The notes beneath the pieces are model-generated. The model saw nothing but the letters and a program-made list of their open reading frames with translations, ran no database searches and was not told the origin of the DNA. The position numbers were made by a program, and so were the translations under genes. Positions 22,403 through 28,345 of a stretch of DNA of 32,389 nucleotides are shown piece by piece. This DNA is from a virus, in IMG/VR virus record IMGVR_UViG_3300043436_002150, positions 1 to 32,389 of that record; one strand, given 5' to 3'. Each line of letters opens with the position of its first letter. Position 1 is the first letter of the stretch.

Positions 22403-22932
22403 TCGCAATTCCAGACTTGTGTTGAGGTGGCGATGTCAGTCGGCCAGCCTGTGTTTTCAGTAAAGCTGCGTTCTTCGAACAACACCATGTTGGTTGGTCG
22501 GATCAGCAGTCGGTCGCCTTCGGTTCGCATAAACATAAATTCCTTTGATTGTTCTGGTGCTGCGCTGAACCCGTCACTGTGCGGGCAAGCGGTAAACAGA
22601 CACGTCGCGCGGTTTTCCGTCCCGTCATAGCGCGCTGTCAGGTCTGCTAGATAGTCGTATTTGATAACGTCGAATTGCGTCCCGTAGCAGTCCCAGACTT
22701 GCGATTGTTGCAGCGTCCATGCAGGGTTGGGGCTGTCGCTAAACGCTAACGCATGGGGCGGCACGTTGCGGTATACCGCGCCGCATTCGAGCATGACGTG
22801 ACAGCCCCAAGCGCGGTTCGGTGTCGAGCGTAACGCAAACCACACGGCTGGCTCGTATCGCGGCTTGCCCTTGCGTATAAATGCGCTGTCAACATAGATA
22901 TATAAATGATGTGGTAGGTTGCGGCTGCTCAT
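22399..22932 (-). CDS. Conserved phage protein, 177 aa, unknown function
   Basis: A compact protein, rich in aromatic residues: LYIYVDSAFIRKGKPRYEPA, then VWFALRSTPNRAWGCHVMLE, YRNVPPHALAFSDSP, and the C-terminal half RATCLFTACPHSDGFSAAPE and MVLFEERSFTENTGWPTD. I recall the same segments (CHVMLECGA, LFTxxxHxDGFS, LFxERSFT..WP) in other phages, always without function. Four or five cysteines are spread out rather than in zinc pairs. It is coupled to both neighbours by 4-base overlaps, so it belongs to the same early message. Confidence 0.65.
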   Translation of the reverse strand: MSSRNLPHHLYIYVDSAFIRKGKPRYEPAVWFALRSTPNRAWGCHVMLECGAVYRNVPPHALAFSDSPNPAWTLQQSQVWDCYGTQFDVIKYDYLADLTARYDGTENRATCLFTACPHSDGFSAAPEQSKEFMFMRTEGDRLLIRPTNMVLFEERSFTENTGWPTDIATSTQVWNCE

Positions 22933-23174
22933 TTCAATAACCCCCGTGCGACGCAGGCTTGGCGCAGATGCTCCGGCCTATAGCCCCAAACGCGGTAGTG
23001 CTGGCCGTAGGTCTGGCAGACGCGTGACAAATGCTGCTCATGTGCGCGCAGTTCAGCCTTGAGGCGCTCGTGCTTTTCAATGGCGCGCGCGGCGACGCGT
23101 AGCAGGTCTAGTTCAGGGTCAATGTCCTTTTCGTCATCATCAATAGACGGGTCGATTACTTTTATCTCAAACAT
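22929..23174 (-). CDS. Unrecognised 81-aa helical protein
   Basis: AAAGGA lies about 8 bases before the ATG at 23174. The N-terminus is acidic (KVIDPSIDDDEKDIDPELDL), followed by a long charged helix (RVAARAIEKHERLKAELRAH, EQHLSRVCQTYGQHYR) and a Trp/Tyr-containing end (VWGYRPEHLRQACVARGLL). An acidic opening plus basic helix could suit a protein-protein adaptor or DNA mimic, but that is only a thought. Overlaps the 177-aa gene by 4 bases. Confidence 0.55.
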   Translation of the reverse strand: MFEIKVIDPSIDDDEKDIDPELDLLRVAARAIEKHERLKAELRAHEQHLSRVCQTYGQHYRVWGYRPEHLRQACVARGLLK

Positions 23175-23187
23175 GGTTTGGTTTCCT

Positions 23188-23520
23188 TTACAGTTCTATT
23201 GTTGTGGTAGGCTTGGGTCGCCTGTCGTTTAGTCGTGCCAGCCAGTAGGCGCGCTCAGGGCCATCTGCCCGCTCGGCATGGTATTTGAACAGCGCAAGGG
23301 CTAGGTCATCATATCCCTGCTTCTGGTGCGTCACAATCAACGGCGACGGGGCCATAGGCTTGAGGTTGGGGCGATAATCCCTAATGCCAGCGCAGGCGGC
23401 TTCTATGTCGCGCAGCGTCAGGTTAAGGTTACGTTCGCGGTTGATATATTGCATAACCGCCGACTTGTCGGTGATGTAGCTGCTTAACTGGCGTATCTTA
23501 GCGCGCAGGTTCCTATCCAT
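23188..23520 (-). CDS. Unrecognised 110-aa protein, possible DNA-binding helices
   Basis: The first 50 residues are helical and basic (LRAKIRQLSSYITDKSAVMQ, YINRERNLNLTLRDIEAACAG), with spacing that would allow a helix-turn-helix (SAVMQYINRERNLNLTLRDIE). The rest (MAPSPLIVTHQKQGYDDLAL, ALFKYHAERADGPERAYWLA) is a further helix ending in RRPKPTTTIEL. It could be an early regulator; among the genes here it is one of few with an HTH-like spacing. The start overlaps the upstream stop by one base (TAATG). Confidence 0.5.
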   Translation of the reverse strand: MDRNLRAKIRQLSSYITDKSAVMQYINRERNLNLTLRDIEAACAGIRDYRPNLKPMAPSPLIVTHQKQGYDDLALALFKYHAERADGPERAYWLARLNDRRPKPTTTIEL

Positions 23521-23720
23521 TAGAAGTCACCCTTGCGCTTATAGCGTCCCGTATCAGGATCGCGCATTAGGGCGTTACGTTTCCAGTAAAGCAATTCGGT
23601 CGCGTCGCGTGTCCACATAGTGCGCCAATGGTCGCTTTCCTTTTTTGTGCTGCATAGCAGGGCAAGCGTTAAGGCTTGCGCGGCTAACATCGCAACGAGT
23701 GCTATTTGTTCATGTGTCAT
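23520..23720 (-). CDS. Small membrane protein, 66 aa
   Basis: One N-terminal membrane segment (residues 5-23, QIALVAMLAAQALTLALLC) followed by a basic, Trp-rich cytoplasmic or periplasmic tail (SDHWRTMWTRDATELLYWKR, later DPDTGRYKRKGDF). No signal peptidase site. Adjacent to the 19-aa hydrophobic microprotein gene upstream (TAAATG junction), so the two may work together at the inner membrane. Function unknown; superinfection exclusion is one idea only. Confidence 0.55.
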   Translation of the reverse strand: MTHEQIALVAMLAAQALTLALLCSTKKESDHWRTMWTRDATELLYWKRNALMRDPDTGRYKRKGDF

Positions 23721-23780
23721 TTAGTCATCCAATAGTAAGGTTAATAGGAATAGGGCGGCGCCTGCTAATAGCGCCGTCAT
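23721..23780 (-). CDS. 19-aa hydrophobic microprotein
   Basis: An ATG at 23780 overlaps the stop of the 80-aa gene as ATGA and a TAA at 23721-23723 abuts the ATG of the 66-aa membrane protein. The encoded peptide, MTALLAGAALFLLTLLLDD, is a single membrane helix with two terminal aspartates. It is far below normal gene-calling limits; the evidence is the exact 4-base coupling on one side, the zero-gap on the other, and the non-random composition. Confidence 0.5.
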   Translation of the reverse strand: MTALLAGAALFLLTLLLDD

Positions 23781-24019
23781 TTGGCGCCGCGTAGGGCGTC
23801 TAATTCATCCATTGCTTCGATCGCCTGCTGCTTCCAGATATCGCACCGGGCGTCTAATTCGTCCCGTTCATTGGTTACGGTCTCTAATTGCGCTTCAACG
23901 TCCAATAGCGCGCTCAGGCGCTCACCTAACACTAGGGCTAGGTCATTGTCGCAATAGCGCGCGGCGTCAGCCAATGCGCTATCAGATAGCATACGAAAAT
24001 ATGTGCGGTCGTTTGTCAT
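23777..24019 (-). CDS. Small coiled-coil protein, 80 aa
   Basis: An N-terminal FRMLSDSALADAARYCDNDL helix pair is followed by a heptad-like helix (ERLSALLDVEAQLETVTNER, DELDARCDIWKQQAIEAMDE), acidic overall, which predicts a coiled coil or helical bundle. No function recognised. Start at ATG 24019, three bases after the stop of the 32-aa membrane protein gene upstream; stop coupled to the microprotein start. Confidence 0.55.
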   Translation of the reverse strand: MTNDRTYFRMLSDSALADAARYCDNDLALVLGERLSALLDVEAQLETVTNERDELDARCDIWKQQAIEAMDELDALRGAK

Positions 24020-24022
24020 TGG

Positions 24023-24121
24023 TTAAGCTTCCTTTATCGTTTTAATGATCGCCCAAATTGATAGGGCACCAACGCCCCAAAAGAACGATATGACGGCTAT
24101 ATGGGATAAATAGGCGATCAT
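24023..24121 (-). CDS. 32-aa single-TM microprotein
   Basis: ATG at 24121, one base after the stop of the 79-aa gene (TAACATG), and TAA at 24023-24025, three bases before the next ATG. The peptide MIAYLSHIAVISFFWGVGAL followed by SIWAIIKTIKEA is one membrane helix (residues 6-27) with a basic C-terminus. It contains an AAGGAAGC ribosome site for the next gene at its 3' end (codons for K-E-A), which ties it to that gene. Function unknown. Confidence 0.55.
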   Translation of the reverse strand: MIAYLSHIAVISFFWGVGALSIWAIIKTIKEA

Positions 24122-24122
24122 G

Positions 24123-24362
24123 TTACCGGGCGCCCTTCAATAGCGTTTTAAGCTCGGCTTTGATCGCGCGCGCGGTTTCACCCTTCCACGAATTGGCATT
24201 GGCTAAAAAATAGCGCACGACGGATTCGGCGTCGTCAAAATAGTACCGATCGCGGATCGATTGCAGGCTATGCATCGCGTCAAGATAGGGAACCGCGCCA
24301 AAATAGGGCTTGGTCCAGTCGCGGCTAATATCGCGGGCAATAACGTCTAGTGTACGGTTCAT
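24123..24362 (-). CDS. Conserved small phage protein, 79 aa, unknown function
   Basis: Sequence segments MNRTLDVIARDISRDWTKPY, FGAVPYLDAMHSLQSIRDRY, SVVRYFLANANSWKGETARAI and KAELKTLLKG are familiar to me from many actino- and proteobacterial phages, always hypothetical. It is helical with a conserved PYLDAM turn and a W-x-G-x-x-A-R-x-I-K-x-E-L end. AAAGGA about 9 bases upstream of the ATG is a good ribosome site. The gene sits just after a long intergenic hairpin. Confidence 0.65.
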   Translation of the reverse strand: MNRTLDVIARDISRDWTKPYFGAVPYLDAMHSLQSIRDRYYFDDAESVVRYFLANANSWKGETARAIKAELKTLLKGAR

Positions 24363-24394
24363 AATATATTGTCCTTTACTGTACTGTTGCTGGC

Positions 24395-24451
24395 ATTAGC
24401 GCCATAAACGCCGCGCGCGGTTAACGATCGCGCGGCTAATATGGCGCTAAT
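24395..24451 (-). repeat. Long two-part hairpin in the early operon
   Basis: Perfect outer arms ATTAGCGCCATA (24395-24406) and TATGGCGCTAAT (24440-24451), then a 4/4 internal loop, then perfect inner arms CCGCGCG (24411-24417) and CGCGCGG (24429-24435) with an 11-base loop. The right arm overlaps the stop of the 54-aa gene. No T run follows on either strand, so it is not a normal terminator. It may be an mRNA processing or stability element. Confidence 0.7.
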
Positions 24452-24611
24452 CGTTTTGCAGATAGCCGCATTTTTTGATCGCGACGCCGCGGTAAAGCAT
24501 ACCGCGTTTGAGAAAATCAAAGCGCCATTTGGCCTGCCCTTGCCTTAGGTTAGGCCAAGCGATCTGTTGCCCGTCGGTTAAGATCGCCCATGCTTTCCAA
24601 TTGTTAGTCAT
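24447..24611 (-). CDS. Unrecognised 54-aa protein
   Basis: ATG at 24611 with AGAAAGG 8 bases upstream (leader AGAAAGGTATATATT). The frame is open to 24698, but that extension lies inside the GP88-like gene and has no ribosome site. The product is small, basic and Trp-rich: MTNNWKAWAILTDGQQIAWP, NLRQGQAKWRFDFLKRGMLY, RGVAIKKCGYLQND. It looks like a compact beta-type domain. No family recognised. Confidence 0.55.
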   Translation of the reverse strand: MTNNWKAWAILTDGQQIAWPNLRQGQAKWRFDFLKRGMLYRGVAIKKCGYLQND

Positions 24612-24639
24612 AATATATACCTTTCTGTTTTGGTTATGA

Positions 24640-25506
24640 TTAGCCGACAACAAAGCCGGATTGATCGCGGCGTGCCTTGCCCTTAGCGTATAGCGCAACG
24701 ACGGCGCCCTTAGGATCCAAATGCCTTACGTCGCTATCGTCACCGTCAACGACGGGCAGGCCTAAGAACGTATCGCCATTGGCAAGCATAGCGTTGACGA
24801 TCGCGCGATCACGAAACACAACCGCTATGCGATCGCCATTAGCGACGGCTTTAGCAACAAACGGTTGATAAGCTTCGACGCCGCTATAGCTAAACGTAAG
24901 ATCATAATTTGCGGGAAGGTTTTTGTTGCGGTTCGCGATCTTAGTATAATCGTAAAATTGGATATCTGGCAAAGCTTGCATAATGTTAGCATATGCATGG
25001 CCGATAGGCTCGTTTTCCCACCGAACGTCGCTAGTACCGTTCAAGCGCACAATAAGCTTATAACCTTTGCGCTTGGCCTTAGCGCGCTCGCGAATAAGCT
25101 CGTTCTGCAATTGCAGCATGAATTGATCGCGATATTGGTTAAAATATAGCGTCTTACGCAAACGCGATAGCATAACGCTATTCATGGCGCCGCGCCCGGC
25201 GGTAAATAGGCAAGCTTTCTCACAACCGGCGGTTTTCGCCATAGGGCACAATTGCGTGCCGCCCTGCTCGGCTGGCATTAGATATAGGATAGCGGTTTTA
25301 ATGCCGTACTGCTCGCCCTTAATCGTTTTCGCGTTTGTATCAATGCCGAGAAGCTTTTCTGGCAGGCGGGCGAATAGCGATCGGTTGTGATCGTTGCCTA
25401 AAATCTGCAATTGGATATCAAGCGATAGCGCGCTGATATCATATGCAAGCGCCGTTTCGGGGAAAGCTTGATTATATGCGAACGGTTGATTGATGAAATG
25501 TAACAT
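24640..25506 (-). CDS. GP88-like phage protein (mycobacteriophage gp88 family type)
   Basis: A 288-residue protein with AGGAG 9 bases before the ATG at 25506. The central block TAILYLMPAEQGGTQLCPMA, KTAGCEKACLFTAGRGAMNS and the following RLRKTLYFNQYRDQFMLQL carry three cysteines (C-x6-C-x3-C) that are the hallmark of phage 'gene product 88' proteins; further on GYKLIVRLNGTSDVRWENEP and LTFSYSGVEAYQPF are also typical. The fold and activity are unknown to me; the spaced Cys suggest a metal or Fe-S site and the later part resembles a TIM-barrel-like enzyme. Family call from memory. Confidence 0.65.
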   Translation of the reverse strand: MLHFINQPFAYNQAFPETALAYDISALSLDIQLQILGNDHNRSLFARLPEKLLGIDTNAKTIKGEQYGIKTAILYLMPAEQGGTQLCPMAKTAGCEKACLFTAGRGAMNSVMLSRLRKTLYFNQYRDQFMLQLQNELIRERAKAKRKGYKLIVRLNGTSDVRWENEPIGHAYANIMQALPDIQFYDYTKIANRNKNLPANYDLTFSYSGVEAYQPFVAKAVANGDRIAVVFRDRAIVNAMLANGDTFLGLPVVDGDDSDVRHLDPKGAVVALYAKGKARRDQSGFVVG

Positions 25507-25531
25507 AGTTTCTCACTCCTATATTGATTGA

Positions 25532-25747
25532 TTAAAGGTGAATTAAGCCGGTGTCGGGCATTAGCGTCGCATAGTGCACCGGGCGCTCGTACAAGCCGGT
25601 AACGCCGTCGCGATAAATCGATATCCAGCGCCCGGCGATCGCAAAGCCGATAGTCGCACCATATGGCACGCTAGCCGTGATAGGCCAAATATCGATCAAG
25701 CTTTCACTATCCAACGCGGCGTTTAACGTTTCAAAGTAGTTTTGCAT
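25532..25747 (-). CDS. First gene of the - strand early block, 71 aa, unknown
   Basis: Start placed at ATG 25747, 8 bases after GAGG; an open extension to 25810 has no ribosome site and runs through the control element. The protein is mostly beta-prone: MQNYFETLNAALDSESLIDI, WPITASVPYGATIGFAIAGR, WISIYRDGVTGLYERPVHYA, TLMPDTGLIHL. No motif recognised. It is the first gene read from the 25.8 kb control region and should be made early if that region holds the early promoter. Confidence 0.6.
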   Translation of the reverse strand: MQNYFETLNAALDSESLIDIWPITASVPYGATIGFAIAGRWISIYRDGVTGLYERPVHYATLMPDTGLIHL

Positions 25748-25783
25748 CTGTTTTGCCTCATATTGTGTTGCAAGACTTCCGTC

Positions 25784-25799
25784 GCATAATTTGAGGGTA
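25784..25799 (-). promoter_or_regulatory. GAGGGTA element upstream of the early block
   Basis: On the - strand this reads TACCCTCAAATTATGC and matches 15 of 16 bases of the spacer of the 21.9 kb promoter (21926-21941). A TTGCAA/TTGTTT -35-like stretch lies just upstream, but no good -10 is present at the same spacing, so it is more probably a protein-binding site than part of a standard promoter. It lies 37 bases before the ATG of the first early gene. Confidence 0.6.
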
Positions 25800-25826
25800 C
25801 TTGCAAACAAAAAAATGCATCGGGCG

Positions 25827-25875
25827 AAAAATAGTCATTTGTTAGGCTATGAAACAAAGCCAAATGACTATTTTT
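25827..25875. repeat. Perfect 15-bp inverted repeat
   Basis: AAAAATAGTCATTTG (25827-25841) and CAAATGACTATTTTT (25861-25875) are exact reverse complements around a 19-base loop that carries one AGCCTAA copy. T runs end both strands, so it could act as an A/T-rich bidirectional terminator or as an origin/binding structure. Confidence 0.8.
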
Positions 25876-26119
25876 AAACGGCTGATTTGCGCGGCTTTGA
25901 GGGGGAGTTAGGCGGTTTAGGCTATTGGTTTTATAGTCACTTACAAATGTAAAAATAAGAGGGTATATATAACCTATACGGTTAGCGTCACTTCACGGTG
26001 ACTTGAAAACCGATAGCCTAAATAGCCTAAATGACCTAACTTACCCTCTAACTTTACGCTAACGTAAAGCAGGCATGGCACGCGGTATCGATCGCCGATC
26101 GCATAGCCTAAACCGCCTA
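25842..26119. repeat. AGCCTAA repeat array with symmetric arrangement (candidate origin)
   Basis: AGCCTAA occurs in - orientation at 25842-25848 and 25917-25923, and in + orientation at 26015-26021, 26024-26030 and 26105-26111, with variants GCCTA at 25909-25915 (-), GACCTAA at 26033-26039 and CGCCTAT at 26114-26120. The three at 26015-26041 are tandem 9-mers (AGCCTAAAT twice, then GACCTAACT). The 17-mer ATAGCCTAAACCGCCTA occurs exactly at 26103-26119 and inverted at 25909-25925. Iteron-like arrays in non-coding A/T-rich DNA are typical of replication origins or multi-site operators. Confidence 0.75.
26052..26069. repeat. Palindrome CTTTACG-CTAA-CGTAAAG
   Basis: Perfect 7-base arms (26052-26058 and 26063-26069) around CTAA, directly following a TACCCTC box at 26042-26048. 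Size and form suit a dimeric repressor operator. No T run, so not a terminator. Confidence 0.6.
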
Positions 26120-26320
26120 TGTTTATTGTGCAGTGCAGCATAGCCAGCCAGCCAATGTGTTTTTCTTAATGCGACCGACTCGCAAAAGAAAAAGGCCAAT
26201 CCAGAATCTGCGCTATAGAACAAAGCCAGAACGCGTCGAGCAGGGGGGTGGGGGTGGCAGGGCCGAGCGCCGCGTGACTGTCACGGTCACATATCGCAAA
26301 CAATTTTTATTTTTTTAAAA

Positions 26321-26329
26321 TGTTATAAC
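26321..26329 (+). promoter_or_regulatory. Extended -10 promoter for the terminase/late genes
   Basis: TGTTATAAC matches TGnTATAAT at all but the last base and follows a long A/T run (26301-26320). No -35 match lies 16-18 bases upstream, which is normal for extended -10 promoters. Transcription would start near 26336, giving a leader of about 50 bases that includes a small GTTGC/GCAAC hairpin (26349-26367). Confidence 0.5.
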
Positions 26330-26385
26330 GCACCCCGCACCAAAGCCTGTTGCATACAGACCGCAACTAGATTATTGTGCGCCCA

Positions 26386-26886
26386 ATGACTTTCTACTCA
26401 CTGCCATTCACACCAGAGCGGACGCAAGCCACCGAGGCGCGGCTGGAGGCAATCTATGAAGCTGCCCGCTACGGCCTAAAGGGTGACAGTCTGGCGATGG
26501 CCGCTGGCCTTACCCCGCGGCAGTTCCGCGTGCTGGCCGACGCTGACCCGCTGGTGGAGATGGCTGAGATCAAAGGTCGCAGCGACGGCGAATACACAGC
26601 GGCTAAGACCATGTACGAAGCGGCGCGCGATGGCGACAGCAAGGCTGCGCTGGAGATACTCAAGCATCAGCACGGCTGGGTAGCCAAGCAGCAGATCGAC
26701 GTAAACATCGACCAACAGATAAGCATTACAGGCGCGCTGGAAAAAGCACAGTCGCGCGTCATCGAGGGGCTGTACACAGACGTGACGCCCCGACTAGAGG
26801 ATAACACACATGCAGCAGCCGATATATTCAGCGCAAGACGAGATGGAGTTGATGGCGCGGCTGTGGTCGCCCAGCCTGAAGGATGA
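26386..26886 (+). CDS. Terminase small subunit
   Basis: A 166-residue protein before the large terminase. Residues about 12-75 contain a helix-turn-helix of the small-terminase kind (RLEAIYEAARYGLKGDSLAM, AAGLTPRQFRVLADADPLVE), followed by the central helices (KTMYEAARDGDSKAALEILK, HQHGWVAKQQIDV) typical of oligomerisation domains. It recognises the packaging site and regulates the large subunit. No Shine-Dalgarno precedes ATG 26386 or the in-frame GTG at 26377, so the start is uncertain by three codons. The 3' end overlaps the large subunit gene by 77 bases. Confidence 0.8.
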   Translation: MTFYSLPFTPERTQATEARLEAIYEAARYGLKGDSLAMAAGLTPRQFRVLADADPLVEMAEIKGRSDGEYTAAKTMYEAARDGDSKAALEILKHQHGWVAKQQIDVNIDQQISITGALEKAQSRVIEGLYTDVTPRLEDNTHAAADIFSARRDGVDGAAVVAQPEG

Positions 26887-28345
26887 CCCACTAGCGTTCG
26901 TATTATATACATTTCCGTGGGGGCAGCAGGGTACGCCGCTGGAACATTTCCCCGGACCGCGTAAATGGCAGCGTCAGATACTTTCCGACCTGCGTGACCA
27001 CATCAAGCAGAACAACGGCAAGGTGGATTTTGACACAGCGCGACTGGCAATTGCGTCAGGCCGCGGTATCGGCAAGTCGGCGCTGGTGTCATGGCTTACC
27101 ATCTGGATGCTGTCGTCACGCATCGGCAGCACGACCATCGTGTCGGCCAACTCTGAGGCGCAGTTGCGCTCCGTCACATGGGCAGAAATTACCAAGTGGT
27201 TGGCGATGTCGCTTAACAGTCACTGGTTCGAGATAGCGGCCACCCGCATCATGCCCGCCAAGTGGCTGACGGAACTGGTCGAGCGCGACCTCAAGAAAGG
27301 CACGCGCTATTGGTCGGTCGAAGGCCGGCTGTGGTCCGAAGAAAACCCTGACGCGTACGCAGGTGTGCATAACTTCGACGGTGTGATGCTGATATTTGAC
27401 GAAGCCAGCGGTATTCCAGACTCCATATGGTCCGTCAGCGACGGTTTCTTTACAGAGAATACGCCGCATCGCTTTCATCTGGCATTCTCCAACCCGCGGC
27501 GGAACACCGGATACTTCTACGAGACGTTCCACAGCAAGCGGGCGTTCTGGCAGACACGCGTCATCGACGCCCGCGATGTCGAGGGTACAGACAAAAACCT
27601 GTATCAGCGCATTATCGACGAATATGGACCTGACAGCTACCAAGCCAGTGTCGAAGTCTACGGTAACTTCCCCAGTGAAGGTGACGATCAGTTCATCGGC
27701 AGCAATCTGGTCGATGATGCCATGAAGCGGCCACCTGTCAAAGATGACAGCGCACCCATCGTGATAGGCGTAGACCCTGCACGCTTCGGGGCGGACGCTA
27801 CCGTCATCGCCATACGGCAGGGCCGTGACATCCTAGAGTTGCGGAGACACCGCGGCGCGGACACTATGGAAGTGGCTGGCTACGTCATCGACGCCATAGA
27901 GCAGTTCAAGCCTGCACTGGTCTGCATCGACGAAGGCGGACTAGGCGCAGGCGTCGTAGACCGGCTGAAGGAACAGCGGTACAAGATACGCGGCGTGAAC
28001 TTCGGCAATAAGGCCAAGAACCAGATCATGTGGGGCAACAAGCGCGCAGAGATGTGGGGCGCCATGCGCGATTGGCTACGCACAGGCCATATACCCAACG
28101 ACAGGTTCCTGAAGACCGACCTTATCAGCCCGCGCACCAAGCCTGACAGCAAGGGGACACTGTTTCTTGAAAGCAAAAAAGACATGAAGTCACGCGGGCT
28201 GGCGTCACCTGACGCAGCGGACGCCATAGCGGTGACATTTGCCTTTCCTGTGGCATCTAAAGACCCACGACAAGGACGCGTTGACAGACGCTCCTCAAGC
28301 GGGTATTCTCCCGCTGGATATTCTACATCTTGGATGGGCAGCTAG
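26810..28345 (+). CDS. terL: Terminase large subunit (ATPase-nuclease packaging motor)
   Basis: A 511-residue protein. ATPase: Walker A S83-G-R-G-I-G88-K89-S90 and Walker B L-I-F-D197-E198. Nuclease (RNase H-like): D322 in IGVDPARFGAD, D374-E375 in VCIDEGGLG, and the third acid in SPDAADAIAVTFA near residue 467. These are the full set of large-terminase residues. It cuts concatemeric DNA and pumps it through the portal. GAGG at 26797-26800 lies 9 bases before the ATG, inside the small subunit gene. The stop overlaps the next start as TAGTG. Confidence 0.92.
   Translation: MQQPIYSAQDEMELMARLWSPSLKDDPLAFVLYTFPWGQQGTPLEHFPGPRKWQRQILSDLRDHIKQNNGKVDFDTARLAIASGRGIGKSALVSWLTIWMLSSRIGSTTIVSANSEAQLRSVTWAEITKWLAMSLNSHWFEIAATRIMPAKWLTELVERDLKKGTRYWSVEGRLWSEENPDAYAGVHNFDGVMLIFDEASGIPDSIWSVSDGFFTENTPHRFHLAFSNPRRNTGYFYETFHSKRAFWQTRVIDARDVEGTDKNLYQRIIDEYGPDSYQASVEVYGNFPSEGDDQFIGSNLVDDAMKRPPVKDDSAPIVIGVDPARFGADATVIAIRQGRDILELRRHRGADTMEVAGYVIDAIEQFKPALVCIDEGGLGAGVVDRLKEQRYKIRGVNFGNKAKNQIMWGNKRAEMWGAMRDWLRTGHIPNDRFLKTDLISPRTKPDSKGTLFLESKKDMKSRGLASPDAADAIAVTFAFPVASKDPRQGRVDRRSSSGYSPAGYSTSWMGS

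Larger units (their letters stand above)
25748..26320. other. Long non-coding control region
   Basis: From the early-block start at 25747 to the terminase promoter no convincing gene is present. Besides the listed repeats it holds TTACA/TGTAA (25941-25952), GTCAC/GTGAC arms (25987-25991, 25998-26002), GAGGGTA boxes at 25959-25965 (+) and 26042-26048 (-), a GATC-rich piece (26088-26100), a G-rich tract (26243-26262) and GTGACTGTCAC (26274-26284). This density of symmetric elements argues for a regulatory or origin function. Confidence 0.7.

Noticed and set aside
26015-26041. Tandem 9-mers as a CRISPR-like array
   Set aside because: Repeats are 9 bases without spacers; this is an iteron- or operator-type array, not CRISPR.
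26243-26262. G-rich tract as a G-quadruplex
   Set aside because: Runs are 6, 5, 2 and 3 G; a three-layer quadruplex would need a bulge or a split run. Possible but not supported enough to list as a feature of its own.
26133-26318. 61-codon GTG-started frame in the control region (Arg-rich, five-Gly run)
   Set aside because: No ribosome site, product is low-complexity, the glycine run is only the reading of the G tract, and the region is filled with symmetric DNA elements. Best seen as non-coding.
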